Made by a program: the position numbers and the translations under genes
Shown here: positions 6,633 to 15,758 of the stretch, piece after piece
Numbering within the stretch: position 1 is the first letter of the stretch
Layout: every line of letters starts with the position of its first letter
The notes under the pieces: generated by a model
Told to the model about the DNA's origin: nothing
The model's database searches: none
The model's input: the letters and a program-made list of their open reading frames with translations, nothing else
Assembly: GCF_029167105.1 (NCBI RefSeq)
Contig: NZ_JARFML010000011.1
Coordinates: forward strand, 180,548-244,547
Reading direction: 5' to 3'
DNA from: Bradyrhizobium yuanmingense
GTDB taxonomy: Bacteria > Pseudomonadota > Alphaproteobacteria > Rhizobiales > Xanthobacteraceae
Length of the DNA stretch: 64,000 nt

Positions 6633-8024
6633 ATGTCAAAAAATCCGACCCTGAACTCCAGCTGGATTTCAGACTGGCGCCCCGAGGATGAGGCGTTCTG
6701 GAACACGACTGGCAAGTCGATCGCGCGGCGCAACCTGATCTGGTCCATCGTCGCCGAACATATCGGCTTCTCGGTCTGGCTGATCTGGAGCATCGTCACC
6801 ACCAAGCTGCCGCAGGCCGGCTTCCACTACACCACCGACCAGCTGTTCCAGCTCGTCGCCGTGCCGGGCCTGATCGGCGCCTTCATGCGCTTTCCTTACA
6901 CCTTCGCAGTGACGACGTTCGGCGGCCGCAACTGGACCATCTTCAGCGCGGCGATCCTGTTCATCCCGACGTTGTCGCTTGCCTATTTCGTCAGCCAGCC
7001 CGATACGCCGTTCTGGCTCATGCTGCTGGTCGCCTCGACCGCGGGTCTCGGCGGCGGCAATTTCGCCTCCAGCATGACCAACATCTCCTTCTTCTTTCCC
7101 GACCGGATGAAGGGATGGGCGCTCGGCCTCAACGCGGCCGGCGGCAATATCGGTGTCTCCAGCGTGCAGCTCCTGACCCCGATCCTGATGACGCTCGCCG
7201 TCTTCAACCTGTTCCAGGCGACGCCCGTCGACGGCATCTTCCTGCAGAATGCCGGCCTGATGTGGGTGCTGCCGATCGGCATCGCGGTGTTCGGCGCGGT
7301 GTTCTTCATGAACAACCTCACCACGGCGAAATCGTCGGTGAAGAACCAGCTCGCGATCGTCAAGCGCAAGCACACCTGGATCATGGCGTATCTCTATATC
7401 GGCACGTTCGGATCCTTCATCGGCTACTCGGCGGCGTTTCCGCTGCTGCTGAAGACGCAATTCCCGAACGTGACGATCTCGATCGCCTTCCTGGGACCGC
7501 TGGTCGGCTCGCTGTCGCGCCCGCTCGGCGGCTGGCTCGCAGACCGGGTCGGCGGCTCCATCATCACGTTCTGGAACTTCATTGTGATGGCGGGCGCCAC
7601 GGTCGGCGCGCTCTACTTCGTGGGGCACAAGGATTTCATCGGCTTCCTGTCGATGTTCCTGATCCTGTTCGTGACGACGGGCATCGGCAACGGCTCGACC
7701 TACCGCATGATCCCCTCGATCTTCCGCGAGGAGAACCTGTTCAAGGTGCGCGGCAAGGGCGATGCGGCACGCGGCGCTGCCCTGAAGACCGCGAGCATCG
7801 AGAGCGGCGCGGCGGTCGGCTTCATCGGCGCGGTCGGTGCCGTCGGCGGCTATCTGATCCCGAGCGGCTTCGGCAAGTCGATCGCCATGACCGGCGGGCC
7901 GCAGCTCGCGCTCGTGGTCTATCTCGGCTTCTACGCCTCCTGCCTCGCTCTGACCTGGTGGTTCTACCTGCGTCGCAGCCCGCAGGGTGAGGGCGCGCCA
8001 AGCCTCGCGGAGGCGCGTGTGTGA
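6633..8024 (+). CDS. narK: nitrate/nitrite MFS transporter
   Basis: 463-aa major facilitator of the nitrate-nitrite porter (NNP) group, with 12 predicted membrane helices, about the size of NarK1/NarK2. It has the glycine-rich NNP signature regions, including AGLGGGNFASSMTNISFFFP in the first half and a matching TTGIGNGSTYRMIPSIF in the second half. The ATG follows AAGGGA. It is the first gene of narK-bjgb-flp-nasC; in B. diazoefficiens the same protein is described as a nitrate/nitrite transporter serving assimilation and nitrite export. Transcription is probably from the -24/-12 element at 6468-6483. Confidence 0.95.
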   Translation: MSKNPTLNSSWISDWRPEDEAFWNTTGKSIARRNLIWSIVAEHIGFSVWLIWSIVTTKLPQAGFHYTTDQLFQLVAVPGLIGAFMRFPYTFAVTTFGGRNWTIFSAAILFIPTLSLAYFVSQPDTPFWLMLLVASTAGLGGGNFASSMTNISFFFPDRMKGWALGLNAAGGNIGVSSVQLLTPILMTLAVFNLFQATPVDGIFLQNAGLMWVLPIGIAVFGAVFFMNNLTTAKSSVKNQLAIVKRKHTWIMAYLYIGTFGSFIGYSAAFPLLLKTQFPNVTISIAFLGPLVGSLSRPLGGWLADRVGGSIITFWNFIVMAGATVGALYFVGHKDFIGFLSMFLILFVTTGIGNGSTYRMIPSIFREENLFKVRGKGDAARGAALKTASIESGAAVGFIGAVGAVGGYLIPSGFGKSIAMTGGPQLALVVYLGFYASCLALTWWFYLRRSPQGEGAPSLAEARV

Positions 8025-8035
8025 GCACGACAAAC

Positions 8036-8050
8036 TGGCACGAATGTCGC
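8036..8050 (+). promoter_or_regulatory. weak -24/-12-like element before bjgb
   Basis: TGGCACG-AATG-TCGC keeps GG-N10-GC and a perfect -24 half. It has no enhancer pair nearby and its predicted start would fall inside the hairpin at 8050-8073. It may be chance or a secondary promoter. Confidence 0.25.
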
Positions 8051-8073
8051 TTCTCCCCGTACGCGGGGAGAAG
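8050..8073 (+). repeat. short palindromic intergenic hairpin (narK-bjgb)
   Basis: CTTCTCCCCG-TACG-CGGGGAGAAG, a perfect 10-bp stem. The CTCCCCG/CGGGGAG core is shared with the modular repeats at 30919 and 37838, so it is probably a minimal copy of that family acting as an intercistronic stabiliser. Confidence 0.6.
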
Positions 8074-8153
8074 TCTCTCTGATGACGTTTGATCCATGAA
8101 CTTTGTCCGCAATGGCGCGGACGAAGGCAGACCGAAACAGACAGGAGAACATC

Positions 8154-8582
8154 ATGACGCCCGAGCAGATTACCCTCGTTCAGCAGAGCTTCGCCAAGGT
8201 CGCGCCGATTTCGGAAGCCGCCGCGGTGCTGTTCTACGACCGCCTGTTCGAGGTGGCGCCGTCCGTGCGCGCGATGTTTCCCGAGGACATGACCGAGCAG
8301 CGCAAGAAGCTGATGGGCATGCTCGCCGCCGTGGTCGGCGGCCTGTCGAACCTGGAGTCGATTCTTCCCGCGGCCTCCGCGCTCGCCAAGCGTCACGTCG
8401 ACTATGGCGCCAAGGCCGAGCACTACCCCGTGGTCGGCGCGACCTTGCTGTGGACCCTCGAGAAGGGCCTTGGCGAGGCCTGGACGCCCGAACTCGCCAC
8501 AGCCTGGACCGACGCCTACGGCGTGTTGTCCGGCTACATGATTTCCGAGGCCTACGGCGCGCAAGCGCAGGCCGCCGAATAG
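8154..8582 (+). CDS. bjgb: single-domain haemoglobin Bjgb
   Basis: 142-aa globin resembling Vitreoscilla haemoglobin and the globin part of flavohaemoglobins, without a fused reductase domain. The proximal haem ligand is His81 (AKRHVDYG) and the distal TyrB10 is Tyr28 (LFYDRLF), as expected for NO dioxygenation. The start MTPEQITL is chosen because AGGAG precedes it and it matches the length of the family; a longer reading from 8103 is not needed. It sits between narK and flp, the flavoprotein that could reduce it. In B. diazoefficiens Bjgb detoxifies NO made during nitrate assimilation. Confidence 0.95.
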   Translation: MTPEQITLVQQSFAKVAPISEAAAVLFYDRLFEVAPSVRAMFPEDMTEQRKKLMGMLAAVVGGLSNLESILPAASALAKRHVDYGAKAEHYPVVGATLLWTLEKGLGEAWTPELATAWTDAYGVLSGYMISEAYGAQAQAAE

Positions 8583-8592
8583 GAGATGCGTT

Positions 8593-9810
8593 GTGAGTGA
8601 ACCGCTGGTCATCGTCGGCAACGGTATGGCGGCCGCGCGTCTGGTCGACGAGCTCGCCAAGACCGCGCTCGGCCGCTACGCGGTCGCCGTGATCGGCGAA
8701 GAGCCACGGCTCGCTTACAATCGCGTGCTCCTCTCCTCCGTGCTGGCGGGCGAGACCGGCTCGCACGAGATCGAACTGCGGCCGGCCGGTTGGTGGCGAG
8801 ACCGCGGCGTCACGGTGCGCTACGGCTATCGCGTCAGCGAGATCGATGTCGGCCGCCGTGAGCTCAAGATCGCGGGCGAGGAGAGCATGGAATATTCCAA
8901 GCTCGTGCTCGCCACGGGATCGACGCCGCTGCGGCTCAACGTGCCAGGCGCCGATCTCTCAGGCGTGCACACGTTCCGCGACACTCGCGACGTCGACCTG
9001 CTACTGACACTGGCCGCGGCCAGGAAGCGCGTCGTCGTGGTCGGCGGCGGCCTGCTCGGGCTGGAAGCGGCCTACGGTCTCGCCAAGGCCGGCGCGCCCG
9101 TGACGCTGCTGCATCTGATGGATCGGCTGATGGAGCGTCAGCTCGACGCGCCCGCGGCCGATCTGCTCAAGACGCTGGTCGAGCGCAAGGGTATCCGCGT
9201 CATGCTCAATGCCGCGACGGCCCGCATCCACGGCGACGGCCACGTCCAGGCGGTCGAGCTCGCCGATGGCAGCCGTATCGAGGCCGATGCGGTGATCTTC
9301 GCCGCCGGCATCAAGCCGAACGTCGCGCTGGCGAAAGAGGCGGGGATCGCGGTCAACCGCGGCGTCGTCGTCGACGACGTGATGCAGACCTCTGCGTCCG
9401 ACATCTTTGCGCTCGGCGAATGCGCCGAGCATCGCGGCACCTGCTATGGCCTGGTCGAGCCCGCCTACGAGCAGGCGCGCGTGCTGGCGCGACATCTGGC
9501 CGGCCGGCCCGCCGCCTATCAGGGCAGCGTGGTCTCGACCAATCTGAAGGTCTCCGGCGTCAGCGTGTTCTCCGCCGGCGACTTCATGGGCGGGGAGGGC
9601 AGCGAGAGCCTCGTGCTGTCGGATCGCAGGCGCGGCACTTACAAGAAGCTCGTCATCGCCGACGGTCGGCTCACCGGGGCGGTGCTGATCGGCGATACGA
9701 TCGATGCGCTCTGGTACCTCGAGCTGATCCGCAATCGCGACAAGGTCGCTTCGATCCGCACCGACATGATGTTCGGCCGCGCGCTGGCGCAGCCTTCGAA
9801 AGCGGCGTGA
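8593..9810 (+). CDS. flp: FAD-dependent NAD(P)H oxidoreductase (electron donor of nitrate assimilation)
   Basis: 405-aa pyridine-nucleotide reductase with an N-terminal FAD-binding motif (VGNGMAAARL), a second dinucleotide fold for NAD(P)H (VVGGGLLGLEAAYGL, about residues 147-161) and a FAD-contacting segment ASDIFALGECAEHRG. It resembles the N-terminal half of NasD/NirB nitrite reductase. The GTG start follows AGGAG, 10 bp after bjgb. It would pass electrons from NAD(P)H to NasC, and possibly to Bjgb. The known B. diazoefficiens homologue is called Flp. Confidence 0.93.
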   Translation: MSEPLVIVGNGMAAARLVDELAKTALGRYAVAVIGEEPRLAYNRVLLSSVLAGETGSHEIELRPAGWWRDRGVTVRYGYRVSEIDVGRRELKIAGEESMEYSKLVLATGSTPLRLNVPGADLSGVHTFRDTRDVDLLLTLAAARKRVVVVGGGLLGLEAAYGLAKAGAPVTLLHLMDRLMERQLDAPAADLLKTLVERKGIRVMLNAATARIHGDGHVQAVELADGSRIEADAVIFAAGIKPNVALAKEAGIAVNRGVVVDDVMQTSASDIFALGECAEHRGTCYGLVEPAYEQARVLARHLAGRPAAYQGSVVSTNLKVSGVSVFSAGDFMGGEGSESLVLSDRRRGTYKKLVIADGRLTGAVLIGDTIDALWYLELIRNRDKVASIRTDMMFGRALAQPSKAA

Positions 9811-9811
9811 T

Positions 9812-12514
9812 ATGACGGCGATCGATCCAAATCTCCGCACCACCAAGACCACGTGTCCCTATTGCGGCGTCGGCTGCGGCGTCCTGGCGACGCCCGACGG
9901 CAAGGGCGGCGCGGCGATCGCGGGCGACCCCGATCATCCCGCCAATTTCGGCCGGCTGTGCTCAAAGGGCTCCGCGCTCGGCGAGACCGTCGGCCTGGAA
10001 GGGCGGCTGCTCTATCCCATGATCCGCTGCAAGGGCGTGCTGGAGCGCGTCGCCTGGAGCGATGCGCTGGACCACGTCGCCCATCGCATGCAGCACATCG
10101 TGGCGCGCGACGGAGCCAACGCGGTCGCGTTCTATCTTTCCGGCCAGCTCCTCACCGAAGACTATTACGTCGCCAACAAGCTGATGAAGGGGTTTGTCGG
10201 CACCGCCAATGTCGACACCAATTCCCGGCTCTGCATGTCGTCCTCGGTTGCCGGCCATCGACGCGCTTTCGGCGCCGACACGGTGCCTGGCTGCTATGAG
10301 GATCTCGATCAGGCCGATCTGCTCGTCTTCGTCGGCTCGAACGCGGCCTGGTGTCATCCGGTGCTGTTCCAGCGCATGGTGAAGAACAGGCAGGAGCGCG
10401 GCGCCCGCATGATCGTGATCGATCCGCGCCGCACCGATACCGCCAGCGATGTCGACCTGTTCCTCGGCCTCAAGCCCGGCACCGACACCGCGCTGTTCTC
10501 CGGCCTGTTCGTGCATCTCGCCGACAATGGCGTGCTGGACCAGGATTACATCGCGCAGAACACGTCTGGCTTCGATGATGCGCTGGCGCGCGCGCGCAAC
10601 ATCGCCGGCAGCGTCACTGCGACCGCGCTCGCCACGGGCCTCTCCGAGCCGGACGTTGCCGCCTTCTTCAGGATGTTCCGCGACACCGAGAAGGTGGTCA
10701 CGCTCTATTCGCAAGGCGTCAACCAGTCGGCACAGGGGACCGACAAGGTCAACGCCATCCTGAACTGCCATCTCGCCACGGGGCGCATCGGCAAGCCGGG
10801 CGCCTCGCCGTTCTCGCTGACCGGCCAGCCCAACGCGATGGGCGGCCGCGAGGTCGGCGGCCTCGCCAACATGCTCGCCGCCCATATGGGCTTCACGCCG
10901 CCCGACATCGACCGCGTCAGACGGTTCTGGAAGGCGCCGCGCATCGCCACCCATGAGGGGCTGAAAGCGGTGCAGCTGTTCGAGGCGATCAACCGCGGCG
11001 AGGTCAAGGCGCTCTGGGTGATGGGCACCAACCCCGCGGTGTCGTTGCCCGATGCCGACATGGTGCGCGATGCCCTGAAGAAGCTCGAACTCTTCGTGGT
11101 GTCCGAGAACGTGCTCTCCAACGATACGGTCGCGGCCGGCCCGCACGTGCTGCTGCCGGCGCTGGCCTGGGGCGAGAAGTCGGGCACGGTGACCAATTCG
11201 GAGCGGCGCATCTCGCGCCAGCGCGCGTTCCTGCCGGCGCCGGGCGAAGCGCGTCCCGACTGGTGGATCCTGAGCGAGACTGCAAAGCGTCTCGGCTTCG
11301 GCGACAGCTTCAATTACAAATCGGCCGCCGATATCTTCCGCGAGCATGCCGCGCTCTCGGCGTTCGAGAACAATGGCAGCCGCGATTTCGACATCGGCGC
11401 GCTGACCTCGCTGTCGGACGAAGCCTTCGATGGTTTGAAGCCGGTGCAATGGCCGGTGCGCGAAGGCGGGACGCCCGGCGAGCGCTTCTTCGCGCAAGGC
11501 GGCTTCTTCACCAATGACGGCAAGGGCCGCTTCGTTGCGCCGGAGGTGCCGGCGCTGCGCGGCGAGACCGGCCCGTCGCGTCCCCTGAGGCTCAACACCG
11601 GGCGCATCCGCGACCAGTGGCACACCATGACCCGCACGGGGATGAGCCAGCGCCTGGGCGCGCATCTGCCCGAGCCTTTCGTCGAGATCCATCCCGACGA
11701 CGCCGGCAAATACGGCATCGTCCATGACGGCTATGCCCGCATCACCACCGATTACGGCCAGTGCATCCTGAAGGTCGTCGTCAGCGATCGGCAGCAGCGC
11801 GGCACCCTGTTCGTGCCGATCCATTGGAGCGCAATGAACGCCTCGCACGGCCGCGTCGGTGCGCTGGTAGCACCGTTCACCGATCCGTTCTCGGGACAGC
11901 CGGAAGCCAAGGCGACGCCGGCCGCGATCGCGCCTTACGAATTCGTCTTCCGCGGTTTTGCACTGTCGCGCAAGCCGCTCGATCTGCCGCAGAACCTGTT
12001 GTGGACGCGCGTGACCGTCAGCGGCGGCTTCGGCTATCTCTTCGCCGACAACGCGGATCTCGCCCGCTGGCCCGCCTGGCTCGAGAACCTCGCCGGCGAG
12101 GACGTTGCCGAATATCGCGATTTCGGCGGCGGGGTTTTTCGCGCGGCTTCGTTTGTTGGGGATCGAATCGAGACCTGCCTGTTCGTCGGCCCGGCGCACG
12201 ATGCCGGCGACTGGGAGGTGGTGAAGAGCCTGTTCGCGGCCGATCAGGTCACCGACGAGCAGCGTCGCATGCTGCTCTCAGGCAAGTCCTGCGAAGGCGC
12301 GGCCTCGACCGGCCCCATCGTCTGCGCCTGCTTCGGCGTCGGCCGCGGCACCATCTGCGACAGCATCGCTGGCGGCGCGCGCACGACCGCCGAAATCGGC
12401 GCCAAGCTCAAGGCCGGCACCAATTGCGGCTCCTGCATCCCCGAGCTGAAACGCCTGATCGCCACGACGGAAGTGCCTGCACAGCAGGCGAAGGTCGCAG
12501 GCGTGGCGGGGTAG
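9812..12514 (+). CDS. nasC: assimilatory nitrate reductase catalytic subunit
   Basis: 900-aa molybdopterin enzyme reducing nitrate to nitrite in the cytoplasm. The N-terminal [4Fe-4S] site is CPYCGVGC (Cys15, 18, 22) plus the Cys of GRLCSKG near residue 50. The likely molybdenum ligand is the Cys of NSRLCMSSS, near residue 141. A C-terminal BFD-like [2Fe-2S] domain carries CACFGVGRG and TNCGSC (about residues 838-872), which fits NasC/NasA enzymes that receive electrons from a flavoprotein. It starts 2 bp after flp, the probable donor. No ferredoxin- or NADH-nitrite reductase gene is in the window, so nitrite reduction must be encoded elsewhere. Confidence 0.95.
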   Translation: MTAIDPNLRTTKTTCPYCGVGCGVLATPDGKGGAAIAGDPDHPANFGRLCSKGSALGETVGLEGRLLYPMIRCKGVLERVAWSDALDHVAHRMQHIVARDGANAVAFYLSGQLLTEDYYVANKLMKGFVGTANVDTNSRLCMSSSVAGHRRAFGADTVPGCYEDLDQADLLVFVGSNAAWCHPVLFQRMVKNRQERGARMIVIDPRRTDTASDVDLFLGLKPGTDTALFSGLFVHLADNGVLDQDYIAQNTSGFDDALARARNIAGSVTATALATGLSEPDVAAFFRMFRDTEKVVTLYSQGVNQSAQGTDKVNAILNCHLATGRIGKPGASPFSLTGQPNAMGGREVGGLANMLAAHMGFTPPDIDRVRRFWKAPRIATHEGLKAVQLFEAINRGEVKALWVMGTNPAVSLPDADMVRDALKKLELFVVSENVLSNDTVAAGPHVLLPALAWGEKSGTVTNSERRISRQRAFLPAPGEARPDWWILSETAKRLGFGDSFNYKSAADIFREHAALSAFENNGSRDFDIGALTSLSDEAFDGLKPVQWPVREGGTPGERFFAQGGFFTNDGKGRFVAPEVPALRGETGPSRPLRLNTGRIRDQWHTMTRTGMSQRLGAHLPEPFVEIHPDDAGKYGIVHDGYARITTDYGQCILKVVVSDRQQRGTLFVPIHWSAMNASHGRVGALVAPFTDPFSGQPEAKATPAAIAPYEFVFRGFALSRKPLDLPQNLLWTRVTVSGGFGYLFADNADLARWPAWLENLAGEDVAEYRDFGGGVFRAASFVGDRIETCLFVGPAHDAGDWEVVKSLFAADQVTDEQRRMLLSGKSCEGAASTGPIVCACFGVGRGTICDSIAGGARTTAEIGAKLKAGTNCGSCIPELKRLIATTEVPAQQAKVAGVAG

Positions 12515-12549
12515 GGAGGGCGTTCTCAGTCGTCGCTGCAGCTTCCCCT

Positions 12550-12720
12550 GTCATCGCTCGGCTTGACCGGGCGATCCAGTATCCCAGAGACGACAGTGAT
12601 GGAATCGAGAAGCCGCGGCGTACTGGATTCCCCGCTTGCCGCCTACGCTAAAGCTTCGGCGCGCCCAAGAACCGAAACCTCGGCGAAGCCTTGGCGTAGC
12701 CGGGTCGCGGGGAATGACAG
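12550..12720. repeat. long Bradyrhizobium-type intergenic palindromic repeat
   Basis: The 300-bp gap after nasC is mostly this element. It begins GTCATCGCTCGGC, ends GGGGAATGACAG, and contains an inner inverted repeat (CTACGCTAAAGCTTCGGC against GCCTTGGCGTAG). The ends resemble the GTCATTCC/GGAATGAC repeats at 20831, 22523 and 33944. No gene is seen in it. Confidence 0.65.
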
Positions 12721-12814
12721 TGAGGGGGAGGCGCCACGCGCCCACGCCAATCGACGCGCTCGCTATTGTGCCGTATGCTGCCGCGCTGTCCCCTCAACGC
12801 GCACAAGAACAACC

Positions 12815-13711
12815 ATGTACCTGGAAACGCCGCCGCGCCTGATCGAGACCAGGCTGTTCACCGCCATGCCCGAAAAGTTTCGCCGCAAGGGCGTGCGAAC
12901 CGATTGGGCCGATGCCAACCGGCCGAACATACCGACCGAGAGCTTCATCGAGGGGCCGTCCTTCGACAAGGACGGCAATCTCTACATCGTCGACATTCCG
13001 TTCGGCCGCATCTTTCGTATCGCGCCCGACGGCGAATGGTTGCTCGTGATCGAATATGAGGGCTGGCCGAACGGGCTGAAGATCGCAGCCGACGGACGCA
13101 TCCTGATCGCGGACTACAGGCACGGCATCATGGAACTCGATGCCGAAGCCGGCCGCGTCAAGCCGGTCGTGACCGGGCGCAATTCGGAATCGTTTCGCGG
13201 CTGCAACGACCTGCATCTCGCCTCCAACGGCGATATCTATTTTACCGACCAGGGGCAGACCGGCCTGCACGATCCGAGTGGCCGGGTTTATCGGCTGGCA
13301 TCGAACGGCCGCCTCGATTGCCTGCTCGACACCGGGATAAGCCCCAACGGTCTCGTGCTCGACCCGACCGAGACTGTGCTGTTCGTCGCGATGACGCGCG
13401 ACAACGCGGTGTGGCGGCTGCCGTTCATGAAGGACGGCAGCGTGTCCAAGGTCGGCCGCTTCTGCTCGCTGTTCGGCACGAGCGGTCCTGACGGCATGAC
13501 CATGGATGCCAAGGGCCGCCTGTTCGTCGGTCATGCCTCGCTCGGCCATGTCTTCGTGTTCGCGCCGAACGGGGAACTGATCGCGCGGATCAAGTCGTGC
13601 GCGGGACCGAACTGCACCAATGTCGCGGTCGGTGGCGAAAACAAGGATCGGCTCTATATCACGGAGTCGGCGACGGGCAGCGTGCTGGTTGCCGACATCA
13701 GTGATCTCTAG
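12815..13711 (+). CDS. SMP-30/gluconolactonase family beta-propeller hydrolase
   Basis: 298-aa six-bladed beta-propeller of the SMP-30/gluconolactonase/Drp35 family, metal-dependent lactonases that open sugar-acid lactones. Family features visible are IEGPSFDKDGNLYIVDIPFG (metal Glu in EGP), GWPNGLKIAADG, CNDLHLASNGDIYFTDQG and SPNGLVLDPTE, which place the divalent-metal Glu, Asn and Asp residues. There is no signal peptide, so it is cytoplasmic. The ATG at 12815 is used because upstream sequence is intergenic repeat. It is followed 18 bp later by an aldo/keto reductase, probably in one transcript. The substrate is not known; a second, distant paralogue lies at 22649. Confidence 0.85.
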   Translation: MYLETPPRLIETRLFTAMPEKFRRKGVRTDWADANRPNIPTESFIEGPSFDKDGNLYIVDIPFGRIFRIAPDGEWLLVIEYEGWPNGLKIAADGRILIADYRHGIMELDAEAGRVKPVVTGRNSESFRGCNDLHLASNGDIYFTDQGQTGLHDPSGRVYRLASNGRLDCLLDTGISPNGLVLDPTETVLFVAMTRDNAVWRLPFMKDGSVSKVGRFCSLFGTSGPDGMTMDAKGRLFVGHASLGHVFVFAPNGELIARIKSCAGPNCTNVAVGGENKDRLYITESATGSVLVADISDL

Positions 13712-13729
13712 AGCCTCTGAGGGAATAAC

Positions 13730-14569
13730 ATGAACACAAAACCCTTTGGCAAGACCGGCGCAAACGTCTCCGTCATCGGACAGGGCACCTGGTATCTCGA
13801 CCACGGCGACCGCAAGCGCGCGATCGCGGCGCTGCAGCGCGGGCTCGATCTCGGCATGACCCACATCGACACCGCCGAGATGTACGGCGATGCCGAGCTC
13901 GTCATTGCGGATGCGATCGCAGGCCGGCGCGATGAACTGTTCCTCGTTTCGAAAGTGCTGCCCAGCAACGCCTCGCGCCGCGGCACCATCACCGCCTGCG
14001 AGCGCTCGCTGAAGCGACTGAAGACCGACCGGCTCGACTGTTATCTGTTGCACTGGCGCGGCTCCTATCCGCTGGAGGACACCGTCGCTGCGTTTGAAGA
14101 GTTGGTGCAATCAGGCAAGATCAAATCCTGGGGCGTCTCCAATTTCGATGCCGACGATCTCGACGAGATTCTCGAAGTCTCCGGCGAGGGCCGGATCGCC
14201 TGCAACCAGGTGCTCTATCATCTGAAGGAGCGCGCGATCGAGCATGCGGTGGTCCCGTGGTGCGAACGGCACAATGTTGCCGTCGTGGCCTACTCGCCGT
14301 TCGGCCACGACGATTTCCCCGCAAGCAGCAGCAAGGGCGGTGCCGTGCTGGCGCGCATCGCGGAAGCGCATCGTGCGACGCCGCGTCAGGTCGCGCTGAG
14401 CTTCCTCACCCGTGCCACTACGGTGTTCGCGATCCCAAAGGCCTCGTCCGCGGAACATGCCGGCGAGAATGCGGCGGCGGGCGATCTCGTGCTGACGAAA
14501 GACGAGGTTGCCGCGCTCGACGCGGTATTTCCGCGCGGGCCGAAGCCGCGCGGCCTGCCCATGCTGTAG
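13730..14569 (+). CDS. aldo/keto reductase
   Basis: 279-aa NADPH-dependent (alpha/beta)8 oxidoreductase of the AKR superfamily, usual length. The catalytic tetrad is visible: Asp and Tyr in HIDTAEMYGDAE (about residues 44-55), Lys in LFLVSKVLPS and His in CYLLHWRG. A C-terminal cofactor segment reads FAIPKASSAEH. The ATG follows GAGGGAA. It lies directly downstream of the SMP-30 lactonase gene, suggesting the pair interconverts a sugar lactone, acid or aldehyde, although AKRs are promiscuous and the true substrate is unknown. Confidence 0.88.
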   Translation: MNTKPFGKTGANVSVIGQGTWYLDHGDRKRAIAALQRGLDLGMTHIDTAEMYGDAELVIADAIAGRRDELFLVSKVLPSNASRRGTITACERSLKRLKTDRLDCYLLHWRGSYPLEDTVAAFEELVQSGKIKSWGVSNFDADDLDEILEVSGEGRIACNQVLYHLKERAIEHAVVPWCERHNVAVVAYSPFGHDDFPASSSKGGAVLARIAEAHRATPRQVALSFLTRATTVFAIPKASSAEHAGENAAAGDLVLTKDEVAALDAVFPRGPKPRGLPML

Positions 14570-14756
14570 TGCACAACGGGCAATATTAACGGAGCATTGA
14601 CGCGCGCGGCGGCTCGCGCATATCGGCATCCTGTTTTCGGAAGTTGTGAACGCGGGGCATTTGTCATTTTTTACGGCTGTTCTCGATTCGCATTTTGCCC
14701 GGGTTCCAGCCGTGACACCGCCGCCCGCCGCAGCCGCAAGGCTCGACAGTATTCCC

Positions 14757-15698
14757 ATGCCTGTGCCGGAGAAGAAGCAGGAGGCTCGCCGCGCCCCTGC
14801 GCGCGTCGATCATCCCTTCAAGGGCATCGCGCTGATCCTGCTCTCGACGGTGTTTCTCGGCTGCTCCGACGTCACTGCGAAATATCTTTCGACCAGCCTG
14901 CCCTCGATCGAGATCACCTGGATCCGGTTCCTGACCTTCACGCTGCTGTTCACGCCCGTGATGCTGCCCGCCTCGCCGTTCTATGCGATGCGGACCAAGC
15001 GTCCCGGCCTGCACGTGATGCGCGGGGCGGCCCTACTCGGCTCCTCGTTGTTCTTCATCACGGGCCTCGGCTTCCTGCCGATCGCGGAGGCGTCCGCCAC
15101 CGGTTTCGTCGCGCCGCTGTTCGTCACGGCGCTCTCGATCGTGTTTCTCGGCGAGAAAGTCGGCATGCGCCGCTGGCTCGCCACCGCGCTCGGCTTGATC
15201 GGCGTGCTGATCATCCTGCGCCCGGGCACCAGCGCGTTTCACCCCGCCGCAGTCTTTCCGTTGGTCTCGGCGGCGTGCTGGGCCGGCACGCTGATCCTGA
15301 CGCGGATGATGAGCGGACGCGAAGCCGTCGTCACCACCATGGCTTATTCCTCGCTCACCGGCCTTGCCATCCTCACCGCGATCGTGCCGTTCGTCTGGGT
15401 GACGCCGTCCTGGACCGCGATCGCGCTCGGTATCTTCATCGGCGTCGCCTCGACCGCGGGCCAGTGGATCGTCGTGCTCGCCTATCGCTACGGCGATGCC
15501 TCGGTGCTGGCGCCGTTCTCCTACTCCCAACTGTTGTGGGTCAGCATTCTCGGCTTCTTCATCTTCGGCGAGGTTCCGAGCATCTGGACCGTCGTCGGTG
15601 CAGCCTTCATCGTCGCCAGCGGTCTCTACATCGCGCATCGAGAGCGCGTCCGCCGCGCCCAGCTGCTGGTGCTGGAAGAGCGCTCGCCGAACGCCTGA
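14757..15698 (+). CDS. DMT superfamily (EamA) permease
   Basis: 313-aa inner-membrane protein with two EamA repeats of five helices each, a drug/metabolite transporter of the RhaT/YdcZ-like exporter group. Helices include GIALILLSTVFLGCSDVTAK, a classic EamA first helix, and ATALGLIGVLIILRPG closing the first repeat. The start MPVPEKKQ is preferred since it gives a short basic N-terminus, although upstream in-frame starts to 14646 exist. It lies between an aldo/keto reductase and an alcohol dehydrogenase on the same strand. Substrate unknown. Confidence 0.82.
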   Translation: MPVPEKKQEARRAPARVDHPFKGIALILLSTVFLGCSDVTAKYLSTSLPSIEITWIRFLTFTLLFTPVMLPASPFYAMRTKRPGLHVMRGAALLGSSLFFITGLGFLPIAEASATGFVAPLFVTALSIVFLGEKVGMRRWLATALGLIGVLIILRPGTSAFHPAAVFPLVSAACWAGTLILTRMMSGREAVVTTMAYSSLTGLAILTAIVPFVWVTPSWTAIALGIFIGVASTAGQWIVVLAYRYGDASVLAPFSYSQLLWVSILGFFIFGEVPSIWTVVGAAFIVASGLYIAHRERVRRAQLLVLEERSPNA

Positions 15699-15758
15699 CG
15701 CAAGTTCGCAGCTGCCGCGTCGTGCTATCGACGGCTCCAACGATCAGGGAGGAGCCGG

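Noticed and set aside
6669..8660. 663-codon open frame antisense to narK and bjgb
   Set aside because: Composition is Arg/Asp/His-rich with no domain, while the opposite strand encodes clear NarK and haemoglobin.
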